A stretch of 64,000 nt of DNA, taken from positions 186,001 to 250,000 of the forward strand of contig JACKBT010000001.1 in assembly GCA_020634415.1 (NCBI GenBank). Direction: 5' to 3'. The stretch comes from Ardenticatenaceae bacterium (GTDB taxonomy: Bacteria > Chloroflexota > Anaerolineae > Promineifilales > Promineifilaceae). Both the position numbers and the translations under genes were made by a program. Each line of letters begins with the position of its first letter. The first letter of the stretch is position 1. Of this stretch, positions 15,319-24,462 are shown in pieces. The notes under the pieces are model-generated. The model saw only the letters and a program-made list of their open reading frames with translations. It did no database searches and was not told the origin of the DNA.

Positions 15319-16953
15319 GTGACACATTACAAAATCTTAGCCACTGTATGTTTATTACTTTGTTTCGCTAGCTGTACACAGACAAACCAGGATTTTATAA
15401 CACCATCTACTTTGCACTCTACCTCTGTGCCATTAAGCTCAACTAAGGCACCAACAACAACCCTACCGCCCGATACTGTCACACCAACGACGCTGCCCAC
15501 TTCTACACCACTGCCTACACCAACGATTGAGGCTGTAGATGCCCCCGCCATCGTTTTCACACCAGACAAAGAGTTGCAAATCCTGGCGCAACAACCCACA
15601 CGTACCCCAACAACAACACCCTTGCCCGAGATTATTTGGAGCAACGACGCTCAAATCGTTAAACAGATTGAGAATGTGGGTGATTTGGCATGGTCACCTA
15701 CTCAAAATGAGTTTGTGTATGAAGATTGTAACCGCTACAGTCGTAATGGCTTAAATCCTGATGGATCACTTTGGATAGCATCCGCACCTGATTTTGCAAC
15801 GTCGAATTTAGAACCGCCAGCAAACATCTGTAACAACTATTTCAGCATGATTTGGCAGCCAACTGGTGAACACCTTTTGTTTTCCGGGCCACACCCTGAG
15901 GGGGAAGAAATTTATGACTTTGCCCATTTATGGATGGTAGATCGTCAGGGCAACAATCTGCAATCTTTTGATAGATGGGGAAAGTGGCTTTGGTTCGATG
16001 GGTGGATGGACGATTCAAAACTGGTATATGGAGGCTGGTCAGGTGGTGGTCATACCTACGCCGGTATTTTCGATGTAAATGAGGGTAACGGGATAGCAGG
16101 TGGGACGACACATGGTTCCTTTTTACACGTTAATCAATCTTATGTTTCGGCTACTGAAATTGGTACTGGAGGTTGGTGGCGATTTAGCGGAGCTTTGTTT
16201 ACATATCGGGTAGAACAAAGTGATCGTTATGAATCCGGCCCATTTATGCGTTTTTTACCTGAACAGGATTCATGGTCTAGAGCCGATTTAGGCTCTTTAC
16301 CTATAGGTTGGATGTTAGAACCGGATCAAATGATCGTACTTACCTGGAGCCTTGAGGGAATTAACGACATTGAATTGATACCAGCCAATATGCAAATTCA
16401 ACTTTGGGATGTGGAAAGCAATACTTTGCAGCCTCTTATACCAGAAGCCGTGCATGGGTTAATTTCTCCAAACTCACAATTTTTAGCCTTTCGTACTTAC
16501 TCAGATGAAGATGGCAGTTCGCAAATCCATCTCTTTAATACCAGTACAAGAGAAGTTATTTTTACAGATACCATTTTTGGTGAATTGGAACCGTTCTGGT
16601 TAGATTATTCTTTGCACATGGGCGTGTTTGCACCCAACGGCCGTTACTTTGCCTATTTAGACCCCAATCTCAATCTCAAAATATTCGACATTGAAACCAA
16701 CCAAAACATCACATCATTGCCATCGTCCCCAACTGAACCTGTTTGGGCAACGCACAGCCACTCCTTGCTTTTCCGCGATCCTCAAAACAATTGGGTGCTC
16801 TTTGACATTGACCAATCAACCCAAATAGCCTTAACCATGCAGAGTGGGGATCGTGTTAAAAAGCCGCAGTGGTCTTTTGACGGCCGTTACCTCAGCTTCA
16901 AAATCTGCCCCACTCTTTGCCAAGAAGATGCCGTCATTTTGGAAATTCCCTGA
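15319..16953 (+). CDS. TolB/WD40-like propeller lipoprotein
   Basis: 544 residues. The likely start is GTG at 15319, preceded by AAAGGGG. A lipoprotein signal peptide (ILATVCLLLCFAS then C) is followed by a long Thr/Pro/Ser-rich linker to about residue 100, then repeated blades of the TolB/DPP-like kind: DLAWSPTQNEFVYEDCN, SMIWQPTGEHLLFSGP, VFAPNGRYFAYLDP and KPQWSFDGRYLSFK. This suggests a surface-exposed beta-propeller, perhaps binding a ligand or partner. The gene is AT-richer than its neighbours and has only two ACGGCCGT palindromes. It is divergent from the IclR regulator. Function unknown. Confidence 0.8.
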   Translation: MTHYKILATVCLLLCFASCTQTNQDFITPSTLHSTSVPLSSTKAPTTTLPPDTVTPTTLPTSTPLPTPTIEAVDAPAIVFTPDKELQILAQQPTRTPTTTPLPEIIWSNDAQIVKQIENVGDLAWSPTQNEFVYEDCNRYSRNGLNPDGSLWIASAPDFATSNLEPPANICNNYFSMIWQPTGEHLLFSGPHPEGEEIYDFAHLWMVDRQGNNLQSFDRWGKWLWFDGWMDDSKLVYGGWSGGGHTYAGIFDVNEGNGIAGGTTHGSFLHVNQSYVSATEIGTGGWWRFSGALFTYRVEQSDRYESGPFMRFLPEQDSWSRADLGSLPIGWMLEPDQMIVLTWSLEGINDIELIPANMQIQLWDVESNTLQPLIPEAVHGLISPNSQFLAFRTYSDEDGSSQIHLFNTSTREVIFTDTIFGELEPFWLDYSLHMGVFAPNGRYFAYLDPNLNLKIFDIETNQNITSLPSSPTEPVWATHSHSLLFRDPQNNWVLFDIDQSTQIALTMQSGDRVKKPQWSFDGRYLSFKICPTLCQEDAVILEIP

Positions 16954-17031
16954 CTCAAGGTTAGTGGGTTTTGTAACTTTGTTGCACCTCTCTGCCTTGA
17001 AAAAGCATCTACTTCATGGGAAAATCCTGTC

Positions 17032-17829
17032 ATGAAAATGCAATTTTTTACCACCGACGATCAAGTCAAATTAGGCTACAGCGACAAAGGCAGCGGCATC
17101 CCCGTCATCCTTATTGCGGGCTACTCCGCCCCCGCCACCTCCTGGTACGACCAGGAAAAAGTGCTGCTAAAACACGGCTGCCGCGTCATCGCCTTCGACA
17201 GACGCTCACACGGCAGTTCCGCTAATCCCCCCTTCGGCCAAGACATGGCCACACAGGGCAAAGACCTCGCTGCCCTGCTGCACCACTTGCAGCTAGACAA
17301 GGCATTTTTGATAGGGCAATCACAGGGGGCTTCCACCATGTGGGCCTATATTGCCCAATTTGGCACAGAACGGCTGTATGGTGTGATTAGCATTGACCAG
17401 ACACCCAAGATGCTGAACAGCGAGGATTGGCCCTATGGCATGGTTGGTCTGAACGCCGCCACGCGCCCCACGTTTTTCGACCATCCGTTGCCCAAGCCAA
17501 ACAAGAAAGCGCCAAACTTCATGATTATCCTAATGATGTTTTTACGCGGGGTGAAGTATCTGAAATTCGACCATGAAAGGACAAAACCGCTGCTTTTGGA
17601 TCATGCCGATGCGGACTGGCGGGAAACGCTCAAGCAGACCGATGTGCCAGTCCTCTTCGTTGCCGGTGCCGAAAGCCCCTTTTGGCCGAAGGAACATGCC
17701 ACCGCCAGCGCCGCCCTCTGCCCCCAAGGCGAAGCGGCCATCATCGCAGGCTCCGGTCATGCCGTCAATTGGGAATGTCCAAAGGAGTTTGATGAGATCA
17801 TGCTGGAGTTCTTGACGAGATTCCATTAA
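17032..17829 (+). CDS. Alpha/beta hydrolase
   Basis: 265 residues of the alpha/beta-hydrolase fold. The oxyanion region is PVILIAGYSAPATSW, the nucleophile Ser is in the elbow LIGQSQGAST (about residue 97), an acid is expected near VPVLFVAGAESPFW, and the catalytic His is in GSGHAVNWE near the C-terminus. Closest in style to haloperoxidase or esterase-like hydrolases; the substrate is not evident. An in-frame ATG two codons later is an alternative start. It is separated from the preceding lipoprotein gene by 78 bases and converges on the CoA-transferase gene. Confidence 0.85.
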   Translation: MKMQFFTTDDQVKLGYSDKGSGIPVILIAGYSAPATSWYDQEKVLLKHGCRVIAFDRRSHGSSANPPFGQDMATQGKDLAALLHHLQLDKAFLIGQSQGASTMWAYIAQFGTERLYGVISIDQTPKMLNSEDWPYGMVGLNAATRPTFFDHPLPKPNKKAPNFMIILMMFLRGVKYLKFDHERTKPLLLDHADADWRETLKQTDVPVLFVAGAESPFWPKEHATASAALCPQGEAAIIAGSGHAVNWECPKEFDEIMLEFLTRFH

Positions 17830-17910
17830 CCTTTCAACTGTTGCTCTCAACTTATCATTTCCAGCCATCTTCGGCGAGAAACCCTCCTCGCCCCCACGAC
17901 CCATTCACCC

Positions 17911-19080
17911 CTACAATAAGGCCGCGATTTCTGCCTCCGTATACCCCAACTCCCGCAAAACCTCTGGCGAGTGCTCCCCAGTTTTCACCCCTGTATGTTT
18001 ATACTCCGGCTGGCTGCGCGAAAATTTATAGGGGCTGGCGATTTGCGGTTGGAAACGGCCGTTTCCCATCTCTACCTCCACCACCATCCCCCGCGCCTGC
18101 GTCTGCGGGTGCTGCAGCATCTCCGGCACCGTCAAAACCGGCTCCACACAGACATCATATTCGGCAAAAACGGCCGTCCACTCCGCCAACGTCTTCTCCC
18201 TCAGCACCGCCCCAATCTCCGCCTTTAACGCCTCCATCTGCCCCGGCACAGCCTCAAAGCCGCGCTCAACCAAATCAGGTCGCCCCATCGCCGTGCAAAA
18301 GCCCCGCCAGAATTGGGGTTCCAAACTGCCCACAGAGAGATAACGGCCGTCTTTCGTCCCATAACAATCATAAAAACCACCCCCGTTCAAGCCCCAACTC
18401 TCATAATCAGGCATTGTGCCACCCACTAAATAGGCACTCACCACATGGCTGTGCCAGGCAACAGACATATCAAACATGCTAATATCCACCATCTGCCCCT
18501 CCCCCGTCGCCAGCCGATGAATAACGGCCGCTAAAATCCCCGTCACTGCCCCCAACGAACCACCGCCCACATCGGCCACCTGCACCCCTGGCGGCTGCGG
18601 CCCGCCTGCCCTGCGCCCCGTGTGGCTCATCACCCCCGCCAGCGCCAGATAGTTCAAATCATGTCCGGCGCGATCTTTATACGGCCCCGTCTGCCCATAA
18701 CCAGTTATCGAGCAGTAGATGAGGGAGGGGTTCACGGCCGTTAACGCTTCATAGCCCACGCCCAACCTGTCCATCACCCCCGGCCGGAACTGCTCCAACA
18801 CAATATCATATCCCCCCTCACGCACCAGCCGCTTAATAACGGCCGTTGCCCCCGGCTTCTTCAAATCCAACGCCAGCGACCGCTTAGAGCGGTTCAGCAG
18901 CGCGTGCCACGACGAATGGCCTTCCTCATCAAACGGCGGCATCAGCCGCACCATATCCGGCCGATTTGGCGCTTCCACCCGCAGCACCTGCGCCCCCATA
19001 TCCGCCAACATCATCGTCGCAAACGGCCCCGGCAGCAGGGTACTAAAGTCGAGTATCTTAAGTGTAGAGAGTGGTCCCAT
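17911..19080 (-). CDS. CaiB/BaiF-type CoA-transferase
   Basis: 389 residues, class III CoA-transferase family. The N-terminus LKILDFSTLLPGPFATMMLADMGAQV is typical, as are LNRSKRSLALDLK, LEQFRPGVMDRLG and the region with the catalytic Asp (GHDLNYLALAGV, about residue 141). The family transfers CoA between acids or racemises alpha-methylacyl-CoA. With a CaiD-like enzyme and carnitine dehydrogenase nearby, an L-carnitine/crotonobetainyl-CoA transferase (CaiB) role is possible, but racemase-like members look similar. It is followed on the same strand by no further gene and preceded by an AMP-forming ligase gene. Confidence 0.85.
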   Translation of the reverse strand: MGPLSTLKILDFSTLLPGPFATMMLADMGAQVLRVEAPNRPDMVRLMPPFDEEGHSSWHALLNRSKRSLALDLKKPGATAVIKRLVREGGYDIVLEQFRPGVMDRLGVGYEALTAVNPSLIYCSITGYGQTGPYKDRAGHDLNYLALAGVMSHTGRRAGGPQPPGVQVADVGGGSLGAVTGILAAVIHRLATGEGQMVDISMFDMSVAWHSHVVSAYLVGGTMPDYESWGLNGGGFYDCYGTKDGRYLSVGSLEPQFWRGFCTAMGRPDLVERGFEAVPGQMEALKAEIGAVLREKTLAEWTAVFAEYDVCVEPVLTVPEMLQHPQTQARGMVVEVEMGNGRFQPQIASPYKFSRSQPEYKHTGVKTGEHSPEVLRELGYTEAEIAALL

Positions 19081-19087
19081 TTTTGAA

Positions 19088-19166
19088 ATATGAATTATGA
19101 ATTATGAATTATGAGGAGGCTCTCCCCTTCATAATTCATAATTCATAATTCCTAATTCTTAATTCA
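19088..19166. repeat. Heptameric hairpin repeat (AATTATG type)
   Basis: Three to four tandem AATTATG units on the left and ATAATTC units on the right form a long hairpin. It fills the gap between the ligase and CoA-transferase genes. The same heptamer type is inserted in a coding region at 11937-12010. Confidence 0.9.
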
Positions 19167-20784
19167 ATTCCCCCGCCGCGAACATATTCCGCAGGGTGCG
19201 CTTGCTGAATTTGCCCGTGCTGGTCTTGGGGATTTCGGCCACGAAAACATAGTCGTCGGGAATCCACCATTTGGCAACTTTGTCGCTGAGGAAGGCGGTG
19301 ATTTCGGCGGCGGTCAGGTCGTGTCCGTCGGCGGTGGGGACAATGGCGGCTAACGGCCGTTCCTGCCACTTCTCATCAGGAATCGCAATAACGGCCGCTT
19401 CCAACACCTTCGGATGCGCCATAATCTCATTCTCCAAATCCACCGTCGAAATCCACTCCCCACCACTCTTCACCAAATCCTTCGTCCGATCCGTAATCTG
19501 CATCAAGCCATCCGGGTTCATCTTCGACACATCACCCGTGCGGAACCAGCCATCGGCCGTAAACGAATCCGGCGACACCTCCCGCTTAAAATATTTACCA
19601 ATCACCCAGGGGCCACGTACCTGCAATTCACCCATCGCCTCCCCATCCCAGGGCAAGGCTTCACCCTCCTCATCCACAATGCGAATCTCCACCCCAAAAA
19701 TAGCATACCCCTGCTTAGCCTTCACATCCCACTTCGCCTCATCCGGCAAAGCCGCGTGATGGCTCTGCAAATTCGTCACCGTCCCCAACGGCGATGTCTC
19801 CGTCATGCCCCAGGCATGAACCACATTCACCCCCAACTCACTCTCATACGCCTTCGTCAAGGCACGGGGCATCGCCGAACCACCCACCACCAGCGCCCGA
19901 ATGCAAGAAATATCACGCGGATTATTCTTCAACTCATGATAAAGTGCCGTCCAAATCGTAGGCACACCCGCCGCAATCGTCACCCGATACTCGGCGATCA
20001 TGTCCGCCAGCGGCACACCCTGCAAAAACTGCCCCGGCATCACAATCTCCGCGCCCGAAGCCACGCAGCCATAAGGCAGCCCCCAGGCCATCGCATGGAA
20101 CTGCGGCACAACCGGCAGCACAACATCCGACTCCGTTACACCTAACGAATTGGCTTGCAGCGTGCCTAAGGTATGCAAATACATCGAGCGATGGGCATAC
20201 ATCGCCCCTTTCGGATCACCTGTGGTGCCGCTGGTGTAACACATACCCATAGACATGTTCTCATCCGTTGACCGCCACTCAAAATTCTCATCCGATTCGT
20301 CAATCAAATCCTCATAAAACAGCACATTGGGCAGCTTCGTCTGCACATCACGCGGCGCGTTATACAGCACATAATGCGCCACACAGCTAATCTGGTCAGC
20401 CACCCGCTCATACAGCGGCAGCAGCGAGCCTTCAATGAAAACAATTTTGTCCTCGGCATGGTTGACAATATAGGCCAACTGGTCGGGGAAGAGGCGGATG
20501 TTGAGGGTGTGGCAAACCGCCCCGGCACCGGGAATGGCGTAATACAGCTCCAAATGCTGGTAATTGTTCCAGGCAAAAGTAGCCACCCGATCCCCTGGCT
20601 CCACGCCCAACTTCACCAGAGCCTTAGACAAACGCTTGACGCGCTTGTACATGTCGGCGTAGGTGTAGGTGTGGAAGCTGCCATCCGGCCGTTTGGTAAT
20701 CACCCGCTTGTGGGCATACATGCGGTTGGCATGTTCCAATATTTTGTCTAACGTCAACTGGTAATCCATCATTAAACTTTGCAT
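19159..20784 (-). CDS. AMP-forming acyl-CoA ligase (FadD/CaiC type)
   Basis: 541 residues, in the ANL superfamily. The P-loop-like A3 motif [17 protein letters not shown] is at about 187-203. [11 protein letters not shown] (A5), [33 protein letters not shown] in parts (A7-A8), and the C-terminal Lys region [13 protein letters not shown] are all present. It converts a carboxylic acid, ATP and CoA into acyl-CoA, AMP and PPi. Medium or long-chain acids are the usual substrates, but a CaiC-like betaine/carnitine role is suggested by the neighbouring CoA-transferase. The ATG at 20784 is followed by further ATGs at residues 5 and 6. Its downstream end overlaps the AATTATG hairpin. Confidence 0.85.
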   Translation of the reverse strand: MQSLMMDYQLTLDKILEHANRMYAHKRVITKRPDGSFHTYTYADMYKRVKRLSKALVKLGVEPGDRVATFAWNNYQHLELYYAIPGAGAVCHTLNIRLFPDQLAYIVNHAEDKIVFIEGSLLPLYERVADQISCVAHYVLYNAPRDVQTKLPNVLFYEDLIDESDENFEWRSTDENMSMGMCYTSGTTGDPKGAMYAHRSMYLHTLGTLQANSLGVTESDVVLPVVPQFHAMAWGLPYGCVASGAEIVMPGQFLQGVPLADMIAEYRVTIAAGVPTIWTALYHELKNNPRDISCIRALVVGGSAMPRALTKAYESELGVNVVHAWGMTETSPLGTVTNLQSHHAALPDEAKWDVKAKQGYAIFGVEIRIVDEEGEALPWDGEAMGELQVRGPWVIGKYFKREVSPDSFTADGWFRTGDVSKMNPDGLMQITDRTKDLVKSGGEWISTVDLENEIMAHPKVLEAAVIAIPDEKWQERPLAAIVPTADGHDLTAAEITAFLSDKVAKWWIPDDYVFVAEIPKTSTGKFSKRTLRNMFAAGELN

Positions 20785-20803
20785 TGAACCTTCTCCTTAT
20801 TTT

Positions 20804-20872
20804 AGAGACTGGAGATTGGAGACTGGAGACTGAGATAATCTCTAGTCTCCAGTCTCTAGTCTCCAATCTCCC
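20804..20872. repeat. Heptameric hairpin repeat (GAGACTG type)
   Basis: Left arm of GAGACTG/GAGATTG units and a right arm of complementary CTAGTCT/CCAGTCT/CCAATCT units. It lies in the gap between the serine hydrolase and ligase genes. Confidence 0.9.
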
Positions 20873-20877
20873 ACTCT

Positions 20878-22116
20878 CTAATCCGCAATCGCCTGATACG
20901 CCATCACCTTAAAGTCTGGCGTTAACAAATGTACCGGGGGCTGATATTGGGACATCATCACCCCGATTAGCTCTTCTTGGGGGTCTACCCAAAAGGTGGT
21001 GCTGGCCGCGCCGCCCCAACTAAAGCTGCCCACGGAACCAACAGCCTGATACTGACCGATGTCCATGATCACACCAAAACCCAGACCATACCCCTCACCC
21101 GGTCGGGGAACGCCGCCTAACTCAACTGGCAGCAGGTTGGGCGCGAGGTGATTGGCGGTCATGAGTTCCAGGGTTTTGCGGCTGATGATGCGACGGCCGT
21201 TTAACTCCCCACCATTCAACAACATCTGCGCAAAACGCAGATAATCTGCCGCCGTAGAAACCAGCCCATGCCCACCCCGAAACGCCTGATGCGGCGCCGA
21301 CTCCAAACTATCCCGCGCCCCCGCTAGATAGTTGCTGGCCCCTTTCATGGCATCACCAAACCAGCGGGTAATAGAAACATCAGAATACAGCACATTGACC
21401 GAGCCATACATGGTCACAAGGCGATCCAGCTTCGCCTCAGGCACATAGTAACCGGTGTCCACCATACCCAGCGGCTCAAAAATCGTCTCCCGCAAATACA
21501 CATCCACCGGTTTGCCGCTGATAAGCTGCACCAGATATGCCACCACATCATGCGCTAAACTATACCGCCAGCTTGTGCCGGGTTGAAAGGCTAGAGGCAG
21601 CTTGACTAATTCGGCCACAAACTCGTCAAGGGGGCTTTCAAATGAAAGTTGGGCATCACGGTATAGTTGTTCAACACGGCCGTTTTCCAACCAGTGATAC
21701 GTCAACCCCGACGTATGCGTCAGCAAATCCCGAATCGTAACCGGCCGCCGCAGCTCCTCCAAAATCATCTCCCCCGCTTCATCCTCGCCCGCATACACCT
21801 TCAAGGAATTGAAAGCCGGAATAAACGCAGCCACCGGCAGATTCAGATGAAACAGCCCTTGCTCATACAAGGTCATCAAAGCCAGACAAATAATCGGCTT
21901 CGTCATCGAGTAAATGCGGAAAATCGCGTCGGGCCGCATCGGTGTCTGCGTCTCCCGATCCATCAACCCTAAACAATCCTCATACACAACCTGCCCCCGC
22001 CGCACAATGGTCGCCACAATACCCGCCACCTTGTCATCGGCGATATACTTCTCTAAAGTCGGCCGTACTCGCGCCAACCGCTCACTGGACATGCCAACAT
22101 CTTCAGGGTGCATCAT
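20878..22116 (-). CDS. Serine hydrolase, class C beta-lactamase/esterase family
   Basis: 412 residues. The catalytic S70-x-x-K73 motif appears in FRIYSMTKP, and a Tyr-Ser motif in WRYSLAHDV (about 183). SWGGAASTTFWVDP near the C-terminus stands where the third motif is expected. There is no signal peptide, so the protein is probably cytoplasmic. Members include esterases, D-aminopeptidases and CubicO-type proteins. With its setting among acyl-CoA enzymes an esterase role is plausible, but the substrate is unknown. It is co-directional with the ligase gene. Confidence 0.85.
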   Translation of the reverse strand: MMHPEDVGMSSERLARVRPTLEKYIADDKVAGIVATIVRRGQVVYEDCLGLMDRETQTPMRPDAIFRIYSMTKPIICLALMTLYEQGLFHLNLPVAAFIPAFNSLKVYAGEDEAGEMILEELRRPVTIRDLLTHTSGLTYHWLENGRVEQLYRDAQLSFESPLDEFVAELVKLPLAFQPGTSWRYSLAHDVVAYLVQLISGKPVDVYLRETIFEPLGMVDTGYYVPEAKLDRLVTMYGSVNVLYSDVSITRWFGDAMKGASNYLAGARDSLESAPHQAFRGGHGLVSTAADYLRFAQMLLNGGELNGRRIISRKTLELMTANHLAPNLLPVELGGVPRPGEGYGLGFGVIMDIGQYQAVGSVGSFSWGGAASTTFWVDPQEELIGVMMSQYQPPVHLLTPDFKVMAYQAIAD

Positions 22117-22163
22117 CTTTTCTCACTCACCGGACACTGGCGTTTTTTGAGTTTTCCAGAGTA

Positions 22164-22184
22164 GGGCGATTTTGAAAATCGCCC
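22164..22184. repeat. Short hairpin of the GGGCGATTTT family
   Basis: GGGCGATTTT and its complement around one base. The same type of arm occurs inside the compound repeats at 2004-2101, 27072-27189 and 55670-55767. Confidence 0.75.
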
Positions 22185-22236
22185 CACATACCAGAGAGAA
22201 CTATAAAATTCGCCAGACTCCAGTCACTTATTAGGT

Positions 22237-22300
22237 GACTACAACGGATGGTGGAAATAAACCGATAAGACATCCCATTATTTCTCAAACCGTTGTAGTC
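22237..22300. repeat. 64-bp element with 11-bp inverted ends
   Basis: GACTACAACGG at 22237-22247 and its exact complement at 22290-22300. The interior arms are partly complementary (GGAAATAA against TTATTTCTC). It lies between the thioesterase and serine hydrolase genes and may be a miniature element. A second small palindrome (AGTCAC...GTGACT) directly precedes it. Confidence 0.65.
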
Positions 22301-22302
22301 CT

Positions 22303-22791
22303 TTACGGCCGTATCGCCCCACACACCGGCGCCGCCCAATCCAGCTTCTCACTTTCCGCAATCAGGGCATCAATTTGGGCCGCAATATGGGGAGGATACG
22401 GCGAAGTGCGCCGCACCCGCATATCCGCATGTGCGCCCAGCGTCTCGCTGGTGGCCGCCAGGGTGCCATTGGTTTCGTTGACCATGAACAACATAAAATG
22501 GATGCGCTTGGCCGAACGGCCGATCATCCTCCCTCGCACATTCACCACATCCCCCACCCGGCACTCCGCCAGATAACGTATAGACTGCTGCAAGGCAAAG
22601 CCACCGCCCACCCCGCCCGTGTAATACGCCTCATCCATGCCAAACGTGCCAAAAAAGCGCCACGCCGCCTCATCAAAAATCGCCAGATAATGGCGCACAT
22701 TCATATGCCCCATCACATCCAAATGTTCTGCGCCAATCGTCACCCGATTGAAGCTATGGAGTTGTTCGAGTTGGGTAAGGGTGGGGATCAT
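22303..22791 (-). CDS. Hotdog-fold acyl-CoA thioesterase, paralogue 1
   Basis: 162 residues, 4HBT/YbgC-like. The active-site region reads HLDVMGHMNVRHYLAIFDEA, with the Asp typical of 4-hydroxybenzoyl-CoA-type thioesterases. RYLAECRVGDVVNVRGRMIGRSAKRIHF and VNETNGTLAATSE (in parts) complete the hotdog sheet. It is clearly paralogous to the next gene (22864-23355) and more distantly related to the C-terminal domain of the fusion at 11015-12280. It would hydrolyse an acyl-CoA; the context of carnitine-type enzymes suggests a betainyl-CoA-like substrate, which is inference only. Confidence 0.85.
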   Translation of the reverse strand: MIPTLTQLEQLHSFNRVTIGAEHLDVMGHMNVRHYLAIFDEAAWRFFGTFGMDEAYYTGGVGGGFALQQSIRYLAECRVGDVVNVRGRMIGRSAKRIHFMLFMVNETNGTLAATSETLGAHADMRVRRTSPYPPHIAAQIDALIAESEKLDWAAPVCGAIRP

Positions 22792-22804
22792 AAGGGCATT
22801 CTTT

Positions 22805-22863
22805 AAGTTCCTCTAAGTTCCCCTCAGTTCCTCTGGGGAACTCGGAGGAACTGAGGGAACTTC
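22805..22863. repeat. Heptameric hairpin repeat (GTTCCTC type)
   Basis: AGTTCCTCTAAGTTCCCCTC-like left arm and GAGGAACTGAGGGAAC-like right arm, with units GTTCCTC/GTTCCCC. It fills the gap between the two thioesterase paralogues. Confidence 0.85.
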
Positions 22864-23355
22864 TTATACGTTCATTACGCCCGACAGCGGCACATCCCAA
22901 GCCAGTTGGTTGTGGGCGGCAATAAGGGCATCGAGTTTGGCTAAAATAGGCGGCGGGTAAGGAGCCGTGCGCCGAATGGTGAGGTCGGCATGGCTGGCCA
23001 GGCACTCCATCGTGGCCGCCAGCGTGTTGGTGGATTCGTTGACCATGAAGAGGAGGTAGTGAACCCGTTTGCCATTGTCGGAACGGCCGATCATCCTCCC
23101 CTTAATCACCACCGTCTCGCCCACCCGCACCTCCGCCAGATAACGAATAAAATGCTGCAAGGCAAACTGCCCCGCCTGCTCCCGCTCAAAATAGGCAAAA
23201 TCGGCCCCCACATCGGCAAACAACTGCCAGTCGCCATCATCAAAAAAGGCCATATACCAGCGGATGTTCATATGCCCCATCACATCCAAATGCTCGTCGG
23301 TAATAGTCACGCGATAGAGGGCAGGGAGAGGATTTAGATTTTCGATAGTCGTCAT
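22864..23355 (-). CDS. Hotdog-fold acyl-CoA thioesterase, paralogue 2
   Basis: 163 residues, close paralogue of the gene at 22303-22791. It shares HLDVMGHMNIRWYMAFFDDG at the active site, RYLAEVRVGETVVIKGRMIGRS in the core and LAATMECLASHADLTIRRT in the last strands. The two genes lie in tandem on the same strand, separated only by a heptameric hairpin, so a local duplication is likely. The main difference is in the loop after the active-site helix (FADVGADFAYFEREQAG against FGTFGMDEAYYTGGVGG), which could alter substrate choice. Confidence 0.85.
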   Translation of the reverse strand: MTTIENLNPLPALYRVTITDEHLDVMGHMNIRWYMAFFDDGDWQLFADVGADFAYFEREQAGQFALQHFIRYLAEVRVGETVVIKGRMIGRSDNGKRVHYLLFMVNESTNTLAATMECLASHADLTIRRTAPYPPPILAKLDALIAAHNQLAWDVPLSGVMNV

Positions 23356-23362
23356 AGCTGGG

Positions 23363-23421
23363 GGAGACTAGAGGCTGGAGACTAGAGATTGAAGCCTCCA
23401 GTCTCTAGTCTCCAGTCTCCT
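23363..23421. repeat. Heptameric hairpin repeat (GAGACTA type)
   Basis: GGAGACTAGAGGCTGGAGAC-like left arm and CCTCCAGTCTCTAGTCTCC-like right arm. It lies between the metallo-beta-lactamase-fold gene and the second thioesterase gene. Same family as the hairpins at 9643, 20804 and 53365. Confidence 0.9.
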
Positions 23422-24379
23422 TTCTTATAAAATGCAGCACTTCACCAATCGGCCGTTCCACCACCAACCCCTCCGCTTTAAGCAAATCCAGGTAGCCCAC
23501 CAGCATCCACAGGCCCGAAAAGCGGGCTTGCGGCGGGTAATGGGCATACATGATGTTGACCAGATCGGCCATCGTCTCATGGCCGTCGGCCACCAACTGC
23601 CAGCACTCCATTTTGCGCTGGTGAATCCGCTGCCGCTGCTTGCGGATGAGAGCGCGATGGTCGGTGATGAGGTCGCCATGACCCGGATACACAATGTCTA
23701 TGTCCAGGGCTTCGGCCAGGTCGAGCGATTGCAAAAATTGGGGCAGGGCGGGGATGCGGGTGTGGCCGGTTAACGGCCGTTCCACAATCGGCGTCGGCGC
23801 ACGGTGCAGCAAATGGTCCGCCGCCAAAAACTGCCGCGTCTCCGGCTGATAAAAACAGGTCTGGTGATTAGCATGGCCGGGCGCATAAACCACCTGCCAC
23901 TCTAACCCACCCATTACCAGCGTCTCTTGCAGGCCAAACGGCCGTACCCAAGCCGCCGGCACCGACTCAAACGTATCCTTCACCCCTTCAAAATAAGCCA
24001 CTACCCCATCCTGCATGGCCGGCGGCAGACCCGTTTGCGGCAAAAAAACATCCCGGTAATAAACCAACCGCTTCTGCCACATCCCCGCAAAATCCAACAG
24101 CCAATCCGCGCCCAACTCCGACACCCACACAGTGGCCCCACTGGCCGCCGCCAGCCGCGTCGCCTGACCACAATGATCCACATGCGGATGCGTAATCACC
24201 ACCCGCCGCAAATCAGCCACCTGCACCCCCTGCGCCGCCATACCCGCCACCAGCGCCGCCCAACTCGCCTCCGACTTCACGCCGGTATCCACTAAAATCG
24301 GTTCTGGTTCAGTAAAAAGATAGGCATTAACGGGGCCAACGGCAAACTCGGTGGGCAGCTCGATACGGATGGGGTTCAT
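23405..24379 (-). CDS. Metallo-beta-lactamase-fold hydrolase
   Basis: 324 residues. The metal motif H-x-H-x-D-H appears as VITHPHVDHCGQA (about 59-71). Further metal ligands are likely in VYAPGHANHQTCFY and YPGHGDLITDHR. After the core the C-terminal segment (about 240-324) is a helical/winged extension with HEVLHFIRKE-like ends, as in the LACTB2 or MBL-fold subgroup that carries a C-terminal winged helix. This subgroup includes glyoxalase II-like thioesterases and RNases. Lying next to two thioesterase genes, a CoA-thioester or glutathione-thioester role is possible but unproven. Confidence 0.85.
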   Translation of the reverse strand: MNPIRIELPTEFAVGPVNAYLFTEPEPILVDTGVKSEASWAALVAGMAAQGVQVADLRRVVITHPHVDHCGQATRLAAASGATVWVSELGADWLLDFAGMWQKRLVYYRDVFLPQTGLPPAMQDGVVAYFEGVKDTFESVPAAWVRPFGLQETLVMGGLEWQVVYAPGHANHQTCFYQPETRQFLAADHLLHRAPTPIVERPLTGHTRIPALPQFLQSLDLAEALDIDIVYPGHGDLITDHRALIRKQRQRIHQRKMECWQLVADGHETMADLVNIMYAHYPPQARFSGLWMLVGYLDLLKAEGLVVERPIGEVLHFIRKETGD

Positions 24380-24408
24380 AGCTTAATGATAGCGTGAATT
24401 AATAAAGG

Positions 24409-24462
24409 TGGCAGGTTACAAGTGGCAGGTGGCAACTACCTGCTACCTGCCACCTGCCACGT
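24409..24462. repeat. Heptameric hairpin repeat (GTGGCAG type)
   Basis: GGTGGCAGGTTACAAGTGGC-like left arm and CTACCTGCCACCTGCCACG-like right arm. It lies between the amidase and metallo-hydrolase genes. A related GGTAGCAGGTGGCAAG hairpin is at 42505-42555. Confidence 0.85.
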
